A stretch of DNA of 60,238 nt from Candidatus Neoruminococcus faecicola (GTDB lineage: Bacteria > Bacillota > Clostridia > Oscillospirales > Ruminococcaceae), in contig CAJFPC010000058.1 in the NCBI GenBank assembly GCA_904398325.1, forward strand, positions 1-60,238, given 5' to 3'. Under the pieces are notes generated by a model, which saw only the letters and a program-made list of their open reading frames with translations, did no database searches and was not told where the DNA came from. Positions 59,969-60,238 of this stretch are shown here, in pieces; the first letter of the stretch is position 1; each line of letters opens with the position of its first letter. Made by a program: the position numbers and the translations under genes.

Positions 59969-60238
59969 TCAGCCGATGACGGCCAGCAGGTCGTCGGAGT
60001 TGACCGTGTCGCCCTTTTTCACCCGCATCTCTTTGACGGTGCCGGCTGCCGGGGCCAGGATCTCGTTTTCCATCTTCATGGCCTCCAGGATCAGCAGCAC
60101 ATCGCCGGCGGCCACCTGGGCGCCGGGGGCGACCCGCACCTCCAGGATGTTGCCCGGCATGGGGGCTTTGATCTGGGTACCGGCGGCCGGGGCCGCGCTG
60201 GGGGCGGGGGCGCTCACCGGCGCGGGAGCAGGGGCGGC
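59969..60238 (-). CDS. Biotin carboxyl carrier protein, N-terminus beyond the window
   Basis: At least 89 residues of a biotinyl domain protein. A Pro/Ala linker (PAPSAAPAAGTQ) leads to a lipoyl/biotinyl fold with the biotin site EAMKMEN. The frame is open to base 60238 without a ribosome binding site, and the GTG at 60217 lies inside the Pro/Ala linker, so the true start is outside. It lies 22 bases before oadA and should be its biotin-carrying partner, modified by BirA. Confidence 0.93.
   Translation of the reverse strand, partial: AAPAPAPVSAPAPSAAPAAGTQIKAPMPGNILEVRVAPGAQVAAGDVLLILEAMKMENEILAPAAGTVKEMRVKKGDTVNSDDLLAVIG

Noticed and set aside
1-60238. CRISPR arrays, insertion sequences, prophage, tRNA or rRNA genes
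   Set aside because: Reading both strands showed no regularly spaced repeats, transposase or integrase frames, or clear tRNA cloverleaf sequences. A covariance-model scan would be needed to exclude small RNAs.

Overview
This 60.2-kb window is a high-GC (roughly 60-65 %), gene-dense chromosomal segment of an anaerobic, endospore-forming Firmicute. The best fit by content is a high-GC clostridium of the Oscillospiraceae/Ruminococcaceae type; this assignment is inference. Supporting signs are four sporulation genes (spoIVA, a sipL-type gene, a 26-codon spoVM and spoVT), pyruvate phosphate dikinase, a biotin-dependent oxaloacetate decarboxylase module, Gram-positive housekeeping operons in near-Bacillus order, and consensus sigma-A promoters with AGGAGG-type ribosome binding sites. 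I saw no phage, insertion sequence, CRISPR array, rRNA or tRNA gene.

Layout. 1-5.1 kb: a clipped minus-strand gene, then gltX and ppdK on the plus strand; ppdK has a PdhR/FadR-like palindrome over its start site. 5.1-9.1 kb: a minus-strand operon of an AlgI-like MBOAT acyltransferase, a DHHW-type partner and a DctP-like lipoprotein. 9.3-12.2 kb: two riboswitch units head to tail on the minus strand, FMN riboswitch-ribU and SAM-I riboswitch-metK-HD gene. 12.3-15.3 kb: threonine ammonia-lyase, a flavin-binding protein, and plus-strand sfsA with a small CxxC protein. 15.4-19.3 kb: minus operon of sugar aminotransferase, phosphosugar transferase, birA, flavodoxin and lipoprotein. 19.5-30.1 kb: the rimP-nusA-ylxR-ylxQ-infB-rbfA-nrnA-truB-ribF-rpsO-pnp translation/RNA operon. 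30.1-37.9 kb: spoVT, then xpt-BMP lipoprotein-DUF1294-rmuC-malQ-GT4-GT2. 38.1-39.1 kb: a plus-strand membrane GT2. 39.1-42.5 kb: spoIVA, sipL and spoVM together. 42.5-57.0 kb: a 15-gene operon yicC-remA-gmk-rpoZ-coaBC-priA-def-fmt-yugP-rsmB-rlmN-prpC-prkC-rsgA-thiN, whose mRNA leader can fold as a pseudoknot. 57.2-60.2 kb: a lipoprotein, oxaloacetate decarboxylase alpha subunit and a clipped biotin carrier protein.

How it fits together. PPDK, the decarboxylase alpha subunit, its biotin carrier and BirA describe C3/C4 acid metabolism around pyruvate, PEP and oxaloacetate. RibU, RibF and flavin proteins describe flavin supply and use. SpoVM, SpoIVA and the LysM protein SipL are the three parts that anchor the spore coat to the forespore membrane; their clustering is the most striking arrangement here. 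Other points for a second look are the yicC leader pseudoknot, the orphan DctP-like lipoprotein tied to an O-acylation pair, the palindrome at ppdK, and a lipoprotein carrying an OadB-like GADGPT motif beside oadA.
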